A stretch of DNA of 46,242 bases. Origin: Clostridia bacterium (GTDB lineage Bacteria > Bacillota > Clostridia > Oscillospirales > CAG-272). Under the pieces are notes generated by a model. That model saw only the letters and a program-made list of their open reading frames with translations. It was not told the DNA's origin and did not search any database. How positions within the stretch are numbered: position 1 is the stretch's first letter; each line of letters opens with the position of its first letter. The stretch lies in the NCBI GenBank assembly GCA_017455185.1, contig JAFTBN010000068.1, positions 1 through 46,242 of the forward strand. The letters run 5' to 3'. The position numbers and the translations under genes are program-made. This document shows, piece by piece, positions 34,509 through 46,242 of the stretch.

Positions 34509-36257
34509 TCATTCCCCCTTGGCAAGATCCTGTTTTTGAATCGCTCCGAACGGGCAGAGCTGCTCGCAGACGCCGCATCCCACGCAGAGCGTCGCGTCGA
34601 TGCAGGCCTTGCCGTCCTCCATATGGATGGCGGGGCAGCCGAGCTTCATGCAGCGCTTGCATGAACGGCACTTGTCGCGGTCGATGACAAGGGCTGGCTT
34701 GGCCTTGACGTATTTGAGCAGGGCGCAGGGCCGCCGGGAAATGATGACCGACGGGGCGTCCGCGGCCAGTTCCTCGGTGATGACCTCTTCGCACTGCGCC
34801 AGATTGTACGGGTCGACGACGCGGACGCGGTCGATGCCGATGGCCCGGCAGAGTGCCTCAAGGTCCACTTTGGCGGCCGGATCCCCCTTGATGTTGTATC
34901 CCGTGGTGGGGTTCTGCTGATGGCCGGTCATGCCGGTGATGCTGTTGTCCAGAATGATGACCGTGGACTTGGTGTCGTTGTAGGATACGTTGACCAGACC
35001 CGTCATGCCCGAATGCATGAAGGTGGAGTCCCCGATGACGCAGACCGTGCGGTTCTGCATTTTGCCGTCCGTGGCCTTGTTGAAGCCGTGGAGTCCCGAG
35101 ACCGAGGCACCCATGCAAAGGGTGGAGTCTAGGGCGTTGAGCGGCATCGCGGAACCCAGCGTATAGCAGCCGATGTCCCCGAGCACGGTGAGCTTCAGTT
35201 TGGACAGCACATAGAACAGACCGCGGTGCGGGCAGCCCGGACACATGACGGGCGGGCGGACCGGGATCGGTTCCTCCAGCGTATATCCTTCGGGCACTTC
35301 CAGACCGAAGGCTTTGGCAATCGTGGCCTGGTTGAACTCGCCGATGGGAGGGAAGAGGTTCTTGCCCTCGACCTCCAGGCCCAGGGAACGGCAGAACGTT
35401 TCGATGACGCCGTCCAGTTCCTCCACGACCACCAGGCGTCTGACCGAGGCGGCAAAGGAGGCGATTTTCTTCGGAGGCAGCGGGTTGACCATGCCGAGCT
35501 TGAGGATCCGGACCTTGTCCCCGAACACTTCCTTGACGTATTGGTAGCAGGTGCCCGAGGTGATGATGCCCAGCTCGGAACTCTCGCCCTCCGTCCGGTT
35601 GAGCGGGGAGGTCTCGGCGTATTCGGCCAGCTTTTTCATCCGCTCTTCCACAAACGGATGGCGGCGGATGGCGTTGGCCGGGGTCATGATGAATTTTTGA
35701 GGCTGCTTGACGTAAGGGAAGGGCTCGGGCTCGACCCGGTCGGCCGTTTCCACGACGCACTGGGCGTGCGCGATGCGGGTGCACATGCGCAGAAGGACCG
35801 GGGTGTCGAATTCCTCGGAGAGAGGGAAGGCCGCTTTGGCGAATTCCCTGGCCTCGACCGAGTCGGCCGGTTCAAGCATCGGGACCTTGGCCGCGATGGC
35901 GTAATGGCGGGAATCCTGCTCGTTTTGCGAAGAGTGCATGCCGGGGTCGTCCGCCACGCACAAAAGAAGCCCTCCGGTCACGCCGGTATAGGAGAGCGTG
36001 AAGAGCGGGTCGGCCGCTACGTTCAGGCCGACGTGTTTCATGCAGCAGGCCGAACGCACGCCGCCGAGCGACGCGCCGAACGCGACTTCGAGCGCGACCT
36101 TTTCGTTGGGAGCCCATTCGCTTCGGATCTCGTCGTAAGTGGCGCAGAATTCGGTGATTTCGGTGGAGGGCGTTCCGGGATAGGAGGAGATGACTTTGCA
36201 TCCCGCTTCGTAGATGCCCCGTGCCACCGCTTCGTTTCCAATCATCAGTTTTTTCAT
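34509..36257 (-). CDS. iorA: Indolepyruvate:ferredoxin oxidoreductase, alpha subunit
   Basis: This 582-residue TPP enzyme has an N-terminal pyrimidine-binding domain (MIGNEAVARGIYEAGCKVIS, YPGTPSTEI), a TPP-binding C-domain with GDIGCYTLGSAMPLNALD and VIGDSTFMHSGMTGL, and a C-terminal ferredoxin-like domain with two CxxCxxC-type clusters (CRSCKRCMKLGCP and CVGCGVCEQLCPFGAI). The start at 36257 has a GCGAGG site. It heads the iorA-iorB-paaK operon behind a consensus promoter. Complete and of normal length. Confidence 0.96.
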   Translation of the reverse strand: MKKLMIGNEAVARGIYEAGCKVISSYPGTPSTEITEFCATYDEIRSEWAPNEKVALEVAFGASLGGVRSACCMKHVGLNVAADPLFTLSYTGVTGGLLLCVADDPGMHSSQNEQDSRHYAIAAKVPMLEPADSVEAREFAKAAFPLSEEFDTPVLLRMCTRIAHAQCVVETADRVEPEPFPYVKQPQKFIMTPANAIRRHPFVEERMKKLAEYAETSPLNRTEGESSELGIITSGTCYQYVKEVFGDKVRILKLGMVNPLPPKKIASFAASVRRLVVVEELDGVIETFCRSLGLEVEGKNLFPPIGEFNQATIAKAFGLEVPEGYTLEEPIPVRPPVMCPGCPHRGLFYVLSKLKLTVLGDIGCYTLGSAMPLNALDSTLCMGASVSGLHGFNKATDGKMQNRTVCVIGDSTFMHSGMTGLVNVSYNDTKSTVIILDNSITGMTGHQQNPTTGYNIKGDPAAKVDLEALCRAIGIDRVRVVDPYNLAQCEEVITEELAADAPSVIISRRPCALLKYVKAKPALVIDRDKCRSCKRCMKLGCPAIHMEDGKACIDATLCVGCGVCEQLCPFGAIQKQDLAKGE

Positions 36258-36321
36258 AAAAACCTCGCAGTTGAAATTGAAACAAAAAGATTTGCCAAAA
36301 AGCATAACTATCTATATACAG

Positions 36322-36349
36322 ATTATAATCCAATCCCGGGGGGTGTCAA
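36322..36349 (-). promoter_or_regulatory. Consensus promoter of the iorA operon
   Basis: Minus strand: TTGACA (36349-36344), 16-base spacer, TATAAT (36327-36322). Except for the symporter terminator, nothing else is seen in the 305-base spacer 36258-36562. Confidence 0.85.
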
Positions 36350-36423
36350 GAAACGCAGACGGAGAAATCGGACGGAAGGGGCGGAAAGGGAAGAAAAAGG
36401 TTACAGAGTGAGGATGCATGCTG

Positions 36424-36452
36424 AAAAAAACTGCCCGGACGAAGCCGGGCAG
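36424..36452 (-). terminator. Terminator of the symporter gene
   Basis: Minus strand: stem CTGCCCGG/CCGGGCAG with a 6-base loop, followed by seven T. It separates the T-box controlled symporter from the ior operon. Confidence 0.9.
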
Positions 36453-36562
36453 TCGGAAGGAATCTTTGTAATCGAAGGAATTTTATGTCAAGAACTTTAA
36501 AAACATAAGATAAATTGTTTAAAAACTGTCAAGAATCGGTGAACGAACCCCGAAACCGGGAA

Positions 36563-38230
36563 TCAATCCTTTGGCTGCGCGGATTCGGGCGCATTTCCGG
36601 TTTCCTGAGTCGGAGCGTGCTCCTCCAGCGAGCCCTTCAGGGAGACGGTGACGGTGCGGTTGTAGCACGAGAACATCTCTTCGACGCCCTGCGGTTCGGT
36701 TTTGCGGGTGAACAGGCTGACGACCGGGACCAGCACAAGGCCGAAGAGCATGGCAAGCATGCCGGCGTTGATGGCGCTGTTGAAGAAGTAGCGGAGCACG
36801 GGGTTGGCGAACTGGTATTTGCCGACCGCGGTGATGAAGAACTCGGACAGGGTGATGACAAGACCCGAAACAAAGCAGGCCCAGACCGAGGCGCGCGTCG
36901 TGCGCTTCCAGAACAGACCGTAGAGGAAGGGAGCCAGGAAGCATCCCGCAAGGGCGCCCCAGGAGATGCCCATCAGGTCTGAGATGTACAGCCGTCCGGC
37001 GAGTTCCTTGTTGACCACGAGAAGGATGGCGATGGCCGATGCGAGGACGACCGAAAGGACGATGAGCAGCCGGATGAGCAGCATCTTTTTCTTTTCGTCC
37101 AGATTCTTTCTGAACTGCCCGATGAGGTCCAGCGTGATGGTCGTGGCCGAGGTCAGGACCAGGGAGGACAGGGTGGACATCGAGGCCGCCAGTACGAGCA
37201 CGAGCACCAGGGCGATCAAAAAGTCTCCGCCCGAGCCCAGATCGGTGTTCAGGGCCGAAAGAATGGTCGGGATGATGGTGTCGAACGAAGCGGGACTTGT
37301 GCCGTTCATGGCGATCTTGTCGGCGTACAGACGTCCGAATCCGCCCAGGAAATAGCAACCGCCTGCCACGACGACCGCGAAGAAGGTGGAAATCAGGGTT
37401 CCCTTGTGGATGGCGTTTTCATCCTTGATGGCATAGAACTTTCCGACCATCTGGGGCAGGCCCCAGGTTCCGAGCGAGGTCAGGATGACCACGCCGAGCA
37501 ACTGGACGGGCTGCGGCCCGAAGAAGGAGGCGAAGGCGCCCCGGAATTCGGTCCCTGCCGCGGTCTGCGCGCTTTCCTGCGAAAGTTTGGCCACCGCTTC
37601 GGTCAGTCCTCCGTTGGTCGAGAGAACCGCTCCGACCACGGCGATGATCCCCACGAGCATGATGATGCCCTGGATGAAATTGTTGATGGCGCTTCCCATA
37701 TAGCCGCCGACCACTACGTAGATGCAGGTCAGCACCGCCATGATCACCACCCACCAGGCGTAGGAGATCGAGGGGAAGGAAGCCGAGAAAAGCTGGGACA
37801 GTCCGTTGAACAGCGAAGCGGTGTAGGGAATCAGGAAGATGAAGACAATCAGCGCGGCCACGACCTTGAGCGGTTTGGACAGGTAGCGCAGGCCGAAGAA
37901 GTCCGGCATGGTTTTCGAGCCCAGATGCTGGGTCATGATGCGGGTGCGCCGCCCGAGCACCACCCAGGCAAGCAGCGAGCCGATCAGGGCGTTCCCCAGA
38001 CCGATCCAGGTGGAGGCCAGACCGAAATTCCAGCCGAAGCGTCCGGCGTATCCGATGAAGACGACGGCCGAGAAATAGGAAGTGCCGAACGAGAAGGCCG
38101 TAAGCCAGGGCCCGACGGCCCGGCCGGCCAGGACGAACCCGTCCACATTCAGCGCCCGTCTGCGGCTCATGAAGCCGACCAGAACCATGGCGGCAAAGAA
38201 CAGGACAATGAAAATCAGTTTTACTACCAT
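36563..38230 (-). CDS. Sodium:solute symporter (SSF) under tyrosine T-box control
   Basis: This 555-residue membrane protein has 12-13 hydrophobic helices. SSF signatures include DGFVLAGRAVGPWLTAFSFG with the sodium-site region, GWNFGLASTWIGLGNALIGS, and LAASMSTLSSLVL containing the conserved Ser/Thr pair of the second sodium site. A cytoplasmic tail of about 60 residues follows the last helix. The ATG at 38230 has GGGGGAT upstream and lies just after the T-box terminator. SSF members carry sugars, amino acids, vitamins or monocarboxylates, so sequence alone does not give the substrate. The Tyr-specific leader implies that it brings in tyrosine, an aromatic precursor or an arylacetate. It has its own terminator and is transcribed alone. 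Confidence 0.92.
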   Translation of the reverse strand: MVVKLIFIVLFFAAMVLVGFMSRRRALNVDGFVLAGRAVGPWLTAFSFGTSYFSAVVFIGYAGRFGWNFGLASTWIGLGNALIGSLLAWVVLGRRTRIMTQHLGSKTMPDFFGLRYLSKPLKVVAALIVFIFLIPYTASLFNGLSQLFSASFPSISYAWWVVIMAVLTCIYVVVGGYMGSAINNFIQGIIMLVGIIAVVGAVLSTNGGLTEAVAKLSQESAQTAAGTEFRGAFASFFGPQPVQLLGVVILTSLGTWGLPQMVGKFYAIKDENAIHKGTLISTFFAVVVAGGCYFLGGFGRLYADKIAMNGTSPASFDTIIPTILSALNTDLGSGGDFLIALVLVLVLAASMSTLSSLVLTSATTITLDLIGQFRKNLDEKKKMLLIRLLIVLSVVLASAIAILLVVNKELAGRLYISDLMGISWGALAGCFLAPFLYGLFWKRTTRASVWACFVSGLVITLSEFFITAVGKYQFANPVLRYFFNSAINAGMLAMLFGLVLVPVVSLFTRKTEPQGVEEMFSCYNRTVTVSLKGSLEEHAPTQETGNAPESAQPKD

Positions 38231-38249
38231 ACTATCCCCCTTATAACAA

Positions 38250-38490
38250 AAAATCGCCCCCGTAAAGAGGACGAACAAATGTCGTGGTACCACCTCAATT
38301 TTACCGCGCGAGGCGCGGCCTTCGCAGCAGCTGTCACTGCCTGCAAGATAACGGTTAGCTTCCGGCGACCCCTACTGAGCAAGCGTTCAGGGCGCGACTC
38401 CCGAGTGTATTCTCTGCTTGTGTCTGGCCGCTTTCCACCAACCGCGGCTCTCTGGCAGACAGGACGGCAGATACTTCTCTCGTTCCTCGT
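38250..38490 (-). promoter_or_regulatory. T-box riboswitch leader, tyrosine (UAC) specifier
   Basis: On the minus strand the leader shows the complete order of a T-box. A Stem I 5' arm carries GAGAAGTA; the distal part reads CAGAGAGC...GGTTGGTGGAAAGC; the specifier loop GAATACACTC has UAC at 38409-38407. These are followed by the Stem II/III region, the T-box sequence AGGTGGTACCACG (38295-38283) and a terminator CGTCCTC/GGGGGCG with T6 (38248-38273). By the usual position rule (GAA-codon-AC) the specifier is Tyr. Uncharged tRNA-Tyr pairs with the leader and allows transcription of the symporter gene. Confidence 0.92.
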
Positions 38491-38497
38491 CAAGCGC

Positions 38498-38527
38498 ATT
38501 ATACGAAAGGCGGGGCCGGCTTGTCAA
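38498..38527 (-). promoter_or_regulatory. Promoter of the T-box/symporter transcript
   Basis: Minus strand: TTGACA (38527-38522), 18-base spacer, TATAAT (38503-38498), placing the start of RNA just before Stem I of the T-box. Confidence 0.85.
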
Positions 38528-38801
38528 TCCGGAGCCGGTCCCGGGGCGGGGCCCGTTTGGAAAAAAACGGGCCGCTTTGACCGGAAAAGGCGGAAAATCG
38601 GCTTCTGTTCATCTTTTGTTCATTAAATGACGAATCGTTATAGCAAATTGAAACAAATTATTAAGATTTTTGCCCGGCGGATGGACGGCGGCCGGGCGCA
38701 GTTTGCACAAAAAACGAGGCAGGGAGGGCGACCCCGGCGCAAAAAGTGCCGGGTCTTTCGACCGTCTCCCGCGCCCGGTCCCCGGACGGGCGGGGGAGTA
38801 T
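38528..38801. other. Spacer between divergent promoters
   Basis: No gene is seen in these 274 bases. There is one GC-rich hairpin (CCCGGCGC/GTGCCGGG, 38733-38753) followed by TCTTTCG on the plus strand, too weak to call a terminator. Confidence 0.4.
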
Positions 38802-38830
38802 TTGACACATACATAGGCGAGTGCTATAAT
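38802..38830 (+). promoter_or_regulatory. Consensus promoter of asd
   Basis: TTGACA (38802-38807), 17-base spacer, TATAAT (38825-38830). A leader of about 70 bases follows. Confidence 0.88.
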
Positions 38831-38909
38831 TTGAGACAATCGAGGGCGCCCAGCCGCAGGCCCGGCGCCGTCCTTTTCGGGACAGTTTCAATCGGATGTG
38901 AGGTGCGAT

Positions 38910-39986
38910 ATGGAAAGAATCAAAGTCGGCGTCGTGGGCGCCACCGGGATGGTCGGGCAGAGATTTCTGACTCTGCTGGAGAATCATCCTTATTTTGAAG
39001 TTGCCGCCCTGGCCGCGAGCGCCAAAAGCGCCGGGCAAAGGTATGAGGACGCGGTTCGGGGCCGCTGGAAGATGAAGACCCCCCTTCCGCGGTGTTTTGC
39101 CGACATGGTCATCGTTGACGCCGAGGACGTCGGGAAGATGGGTCAGCTCTGCTCCTTTGTCTTCTGCGCCGTCAATATGAAAAAAGAGGAAATCAAGTCA
39201 CTGGAGGAGAAGTACGCCCGCGCGGAGATTCCGGTCGTATCCAACAACAGCGCCAACCGCTGGACGCCCGACGTACCGATGGTCGTGCCTGAGATCAATC
39301 CCGAACATCTGGAAGTGATCAAGACGCAGAGAGCGCGCCTGGGAACCCGGCGCGGATTTATCGCGGTCAAGCCGAACTGCTCCATTCAGTCCTACGTACC
39401 CGCCCTGACTCCTCTGCGCAAATACGGCATCACCGAAGTGGTCGCGACGACTTATCAGGCGATTTCGGGCGCGGGGAAGACCTTCAACGAATGGCCCGAG
39501 ATGATTGACAACGTCATTCCGTACATCGGGGGCGAAGAGGAAAAGTCCGAGCAGGAACCGCTGCGCGTCTGGGGCAAAGTGGAAAACGGCGTCATCGTCA
39601 AGGCCGAAAAGCCCCTGATCACCACCCAGTGCATCCGTGTGCCCGTGACCGACGGACATACGGCAGCCGTTTTTGTCCGCTTTGAGCACAAGCCGACCAA
39701 GGAGCAGATCCTGGAAGACTGGCGCACATTCCGCGGCCTGCCGCAGGAACTGAAACTTCCGCATGCGCCCGAGCAGTTCATCACGTATTTCGAAGAGGAG
39801 AACCGGCCTCAGGCCGCTTTGGACCGGGAAATCTACGGCGGCATGGGCGTAAGCGTCGGACGGCTGCGCGAGGATACGCTCTTCGACTACAAGTTCGTTG
39901 GCCTGTCTCACAACACGCTCCGCGGTGCCGCGGGGGGTGCGGTTCTCATTGCCGAACTGCTGTTCAGACAGGGTTATTTTGACTGA
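38910..39986 (+). CDS. asd: Aspartate-semialdehyde dehydrogenase
   Basis: This 358-residue enzyme reduces aspartyl phosphate to aspartate semialdehyde with NADPH, supplying lysine, diaminopimelate, threonine and methionine. The N-terminal Rossmann motif is VGVVGATGMVGQRF. The catalytic Cys near 157 lies in VKPNCSIQSYV, a form seen in the archaeal/fungal-type branch of the family. ATTYQAISGAGK and RVPVTDGHTAAVFV follow. The ATG at 38910 has GAGGTG 4 bases upstream (a GTG at 38898 is less likely). It stands alone between its promoter and a terminator; no lysine or threonine genes are adjacent. Confidence 0.96.
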   Translation: MERIKVGVVGATGMVGQRFLTLLENHPYFEVAALAASAKSAGQRYEDAVRGRWKMKTPLPRCFADMVIVDAEDVGKMGQLCSFVFCAVNMKKEEIKSLEEKYARAEIPVVSNNSANRWTPDVPMVVPEINPEHLEVIKTQRARLGTRRGFIAVKPNCSIQSYVPALTPLRKYGITEVVATTYQAISGAGKTFNEWPEMIDNVIPYIGGEEEKSEQEPLRVWGKVENGVIVKAEKPLITTQCIRVPVTDGHTAAVFVRFEHKPTKEQILEDWRTFRGLPQELKLPHAPEQFITYFEEENRPQAALDREIYGGMGVSVGRLREDTLFDYKFVGLSHNTLRGAAGGAVLIAELLFRQGYFD

Positions 39987-40032
39987 TTTCCCCAATCTGG
40001 TACAGGCTTTGGCCTGCCGGGAGTGAAAAAGA

Positions 40033-40065
40033 GGAAAGCCCCACGGAATTGCGGTTGGGCTTTTC
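40033..40065 (+). terminator. Terminator of asd
   Basis: Stem GGAAAGCCC/GGGCTTTTC (with one G-U pair) with a 15-base loop, followed by TGATT; the T tract is short and partly inside the stem. Confidence 0.6.
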
Positions 40066-40135
40066 TGATTGCAAATAGGATCGCTTAATTCCACCGCGGA
40101 CCAAACGTATTTTGCACGCTGTAAAAGCTTTTTAC

Positions 40136-40186
40136 AACTTTGACATTGCTTATAACTTAAATTGTGTTATAATGCAAATCAAAGTT
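40136..40186 (+). promoter_or_regulatory. Promoter with a large dyad operator
   Basis: TTGCTT (40146-40151), 16-base spacer, TATAAT (40168-40173). Two nested inverted repeats share the centre at 40161: AACTTTGA/TCAAAGTT (40136-40143, 40179-40186) and TTATAAC/GTTATAA (40150-40156, 40166-40172). The inner arm covers the -10. This is what an autorepressed toxin-antitoxin promoter looks like. Confidence 0.65.
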
Positions 40187-40204
40187 ATGAAAGGGGGCGG
40201 AACA

Positions 40205-41167
40205 GTGGAATATTTAAAGTATGTTCTCGGAATCAAAACCGTATATCAAGAGAACAAAAATATGCAGTCTTTGCCAAACTATATTCTGGCGCGGTACGAC
40301 GTAAAAACGGTTACGCTTGACGGTGTAAGAGCGGCCTTCGTTTATCCGAAAAACGAACTTGATTCGGTAAACACGGTCAAAAAACATTTGGACAGGATCC
40401 GAACTATTCTTGACGCGAAGCCTGTGTTGGTTTTTGACCGGCTGACGTTTCGTCAAAAAGAATATCTGCTTCGTGACCATGTTCCGTTTATTGTGGAGGG
40501 CAAGCAGATTTATCTTCCCTTTATGGCCGCTTATCTGCAAGAAAGATGCGACGGTGAAAAAAGAAATGACAAATCGTTGCTGCCGTCAGCACAACTGCTT
40601 CTTCTGTACTTTATCTATCAGGGCTGCGGCGAGATTCTGACAAGCGATGCGGCGCGGGCGCTCGGGTTTACGGCAACGTCCATTTCCAGAGCGTCAAAAC
40701 AACTTGATGAAACGGGATTGCTCAAAACGCAAAAGCGAGGGATTCAGAAAGTTCTGTATTCCGATAAAATGCCCGAGAAACTGTTTGAGGAAGCAAGGCG
40801 TTATTTGATGAACCCGGTCAAGCGGACAGTTTACGTACCAAAAAAAGATGTGAAAGGCAGAGCGCTGTTTGGGGGTTATTCTGCTCTGTCGGAGTATTCC
40901 ATGCTTAATCCGCCGGCGGTCGAATGCTATGCTACCGACAGTATTTCAAGATGGGATAAATCCATGTCGGGCACACTGCAAAACGAAAACGATCAATGTG
41001 CCGTAGAGTTGTGGCGGTACGACCCGAAGAAACTGGCGGACGGAAAGTGCGTGGATCGGTTGTCGCTTGCCCTTGCACTGCAAGATGACAAAGACGAACG
41101 CACGGAAGAAGCTGTAGAAGAAATGCTTGCGCAAGTATGGAGGAACGCGAACGGTAAGAGGAATTGA
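40205..41167 (+). CDS. Winged-helix regulator, antitoxin partner of an AbiEii-like toxin
   Basis: The GTG at 40205 is preferred because AAAGGGGGCGG precedes it; upstream in-frame starts would lie inside the promoter. The 320-residue product has a MarR-like winged helix at about 128-180 (SAQLLLLYFIYQGCGEILTS, then ALGFTATSISRASKQLDETG). The N-terminal part resembles the sensing domain of AbiE-associated regulators, and the C-terminal 120 residues are unassigned. It overlaps or abuts a truncated AbiEii-type nucleotidyltransferase, the classic order of type IV abortive-infection toxin-antitoxin pairs. It probably represses its own promoter through the dyad at 40136-40186. The codon use is AT-richer than neighbouring asd and lacZ, suggesting transfer. 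Confidence 0.72.
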   Translation: MEYLKYVLGIKTVYQENKNMQSLPNYILARYDVKTVTLDGVRAAFVYPKNELDSVNTVKKHLDRIRTILDAKPVLVFDRLTFRQKEYLLRDHVPFIVEGKQIYLPFMAAYLQERCDGEKRNDKSLLPSAQLLLLYFIYQGCGEILTSDAARALGFTATSISRASKQLDETGLLKTQKRGIQKVLYSDKMPEKLFEEARRYLMNPVKRTVYVPKKDVKGRALFGGYSALSEYSMLNPPAVECYATDSISRWDKSMSGTLQNENDQCAVELWRYDPKKLADGKCVDRLSLALALQDDKDERTEEAVEEMLAQVWRNANGKRN

Positions 41168-41256
41168 CAGTTTCAGAGACTGGTTTCGCAGATACGAAGA
41201 ACAGTATGCAATCATCGGAGGTACTGCCTGCGATTTGCTGGTAAAACAGGGTGAAA
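41127..41256 (+). pseudogene. N-terminal remnant of an AbiEii-type nucleotidyltransferase toxin
   Basis: The frame overlapping the end of the regulator reads GIDSFRDWFRRYEEQYAIIG and continues GTACDLLVKQG. The IGGTACDLL block is the opening of AbiEii/AbiGii nucleotidyltransferase toxins. Homology stops there: the metal-binding D.D segment and the remaining roughly 200 residues are gone, replaced by a hairpin terminator and then the antisense of lacZ. The antitoxin-like gene is thus left without its toxin. Confidence 0.7.
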
Positions 41257-41257
41257 A

Positions 41258-41289
41258 ACCGGCACGATACCGTGCCGGCTTTTTTGGTT

Positions 41290-41290
<1 letters not shown>
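41258..41290. terminator. Bidirectional terminator
   Basis: Stem CCGGCACG/CGTGCCGG (41259-41266, 41271-41278) with a 4-base loop, flanked by TTTTTT on the plus side and AAAAA on the other, so it works for the AbiE remnant and for lacZ. Confidence 0.9.
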
Positions 41291-45626
<4,336 letters not shown>

Positions 45627-45667
45627 GGTTTGTGCCTCCTGAACAGGTCGATGTGTTTTCGCTTCGA

Positions 45668-45696
45668 ATTATAGCATCATCCCCATGCAAAATCAA
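45668..45696 (-). promoter_or_regulatory. Promoter of the oxidoreductase-lacZ operon
   Basis: Minus strand: TTGATT (45696-45691), 17-base spacer, TATAAT (45673-45668). Confidence 0.75.
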
Positions 45697-45785
45697 CCGC
45701 CGGACCGATGAATTGCCCCCGATTGTGCCCATAAAGAGTTTGCCACTTACTGAACTGATATGAACAAAAAAATTTTTGAACCCCC

Positions 45786-45824
45786 TTGATATTTCGTCAC
45801 AAATAGTGTACAATATCTGTGACG
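45786..45824 (+). promoter_or_regulatory. Promoter with a 30-bp palindromic operator
   Basis: TTGATA (45786-45791), 17-base spacer, TACAAT (45809-45814). CGTCACA...TGTGACG (45795-45824) forms a palindrome in which 13 of 15 base pairs match, centred on the -10 box. GAGGTG and the ATG follow directly. Confidence 0.75.
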
Positions 45825-45834
45825 AGGTGATGAT

Positions 45835-46242
45835 ATGGCACGAATCAATTGTTTTGATCCGATCTATTCAAAAATCGCGGCATTGCCCACGGGCGAAGTT
45901 TTTATTATATCTGATTTTTCTGATCTTGCGGATGACGCTGCCATTCGCAAGGTTTTGTCGCGCCTTGAGGCGGACAGAAAAATTCATCGCATTTTCCGAG
46001 GGGTTTATGATTGCCCCGAATATAACGCTTTTTTAGGCGAAAAAATTGAGCCTCATCCGGATAAAATTGCTCGCGCTCTTGCTCGTAATTACGGTTGGAC
46101 TATCGTCCCTTGCGGAGATACTGCGCTCAATATGCTCGGACTTTCTACGCAAGTCCCTGCCGTTTGGCTGTATGTCAGCGACGGAACTTATAAGGAATAC
46201 ACTTACGGCAATACGATCATTCGCTTCAAACGTACGACCAAC
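45835..46242 (+). CDS. AbiEi/DUF6088-type antitoxin-like regulator (runs off right edge)
   Basis: 136 codons are visible from the ATG at 45835, which has GAGGTG 5 bases upstream. The N-terminal winged helix reads VFIISDFSDLADDAAIRKVL, then SRLEADRKIHRIFRGVYDC. A central domain has RALARNYGWTIVPCGDTALN and GLSTQVPAVWLYVSDG. This arrangement is typical of DUF6088/AbiEi-type antitoxins, whose AbiEii toxin gene would lie just outside the window. Autorepression through the palindrome at 45795-45824 fits the known behaviour of AbiEi. The AT-rich codon use differs from the adjacent lacZ operon. Confidence 0.75.
   Translation, partial: MARINCFDPIYSKIAALPTGEVFIISDFSDLADDAAIRKVLSRLEADRKIHRIFRGVYDCPEYNAFLGEKIEPHPDKIARALARNYGWTIVPCGDTALNMLGLSTQVPAVWLYVSDGTYKEYTYGNTIIRFKRTTN

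Noticed and set aside
38733..38760. Terminator between the symporter leader and asd
   Set aside because: The hairpin is GC-rich but has no proper T tract in either direction and no gene ends nearby.

Overview
The window looks like a chromosomal stretch from an anaerobic, probably gut-associated Clostridia-type Firmicute. The evidence is strong Shine-Dalgarno sites, TTGACA/TATAAT promoters, a tyrosine T-box leader, ER-type (Ser-His) signal peptidases of the SipW kind, a GxGYxYxP-family lipoprotein, ferredoxin-dependent indolepyruvate oxidoreductase, and remnants of a Clostridia-type conjugative element. No rRNA, tRNA or CRISPR array was seen. The assignment is by gene content only.

Left end (1-4354): the tail of an unknown gene; a TasA/CalY-like secreted-protein gene that has lost its signal peptide, joined head to head to the 3' end of an ICMT-like methyltransferase gene; then two overlapping large serine recombinases on the minus strand. 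The truncation lies beside the recombinase genes, which suggests local rearrangement.

Centre (4355-23160), the most interesting part: an HD-GYP sensor with a beta-propeller ectodomain is followed by a plus-strand cluster of seven genes. These encode a membrane-anchored SipW-substrate-like protein, an 1807-residue surface protein with seven tandem repeats of about 100 residues, a short TasA/CalY-like protein, an ER-type signal peptidase, a membrane-anchored McrB-like AAA+ ATPase, a DUF2357/McrC-like protein with no nuclease domain but 18 tandem hexapeptides, a second ER-type signal peptidase, and (closing the cluster at a strong terminator) a membrane EAL protein with a degenerate GGDEF. I read this as a c-di-GMP-linked surface fibre or matrix export system in which a McrBC-like pair has been reused. 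The domains are visible; the function is inference.

23187-27803: a GxGYxYxP lipoprotein, then a small mobile-element remnant (HipA-like kinase gene with its own operator-like promoter, and the first 91 codons of a VirB4-type conjugation ATPase).

27804-38527, minus strand: a DHHW/MBOAT pair for O-acylation of an exported polymer; a bifunctional NAD(P)HX repair enzyme; an iorA-iorB-paaK operon; and a sodium:solute symporter behind a complete T-box leader with a UAC (Tyr) specifier. Together the last two suggest uptake of an arylacetate or aromatic compound and its conversion to arylpyruvate and tyrosine.

38802-46242: aspartate-semialdehyde dehydrogenase behind a consensus promoter; an AbiE-like regulator with a palindromic operator whose toxin partner is cut to its first few dozen codons; a lacZ / GH109-like oxidoreductase operon on the minus strand; and at the right edge an AbiEi/DUF6088-type antitoxin gene with a near-perfect 30-bp palindrome over its -10 box, running off the window.
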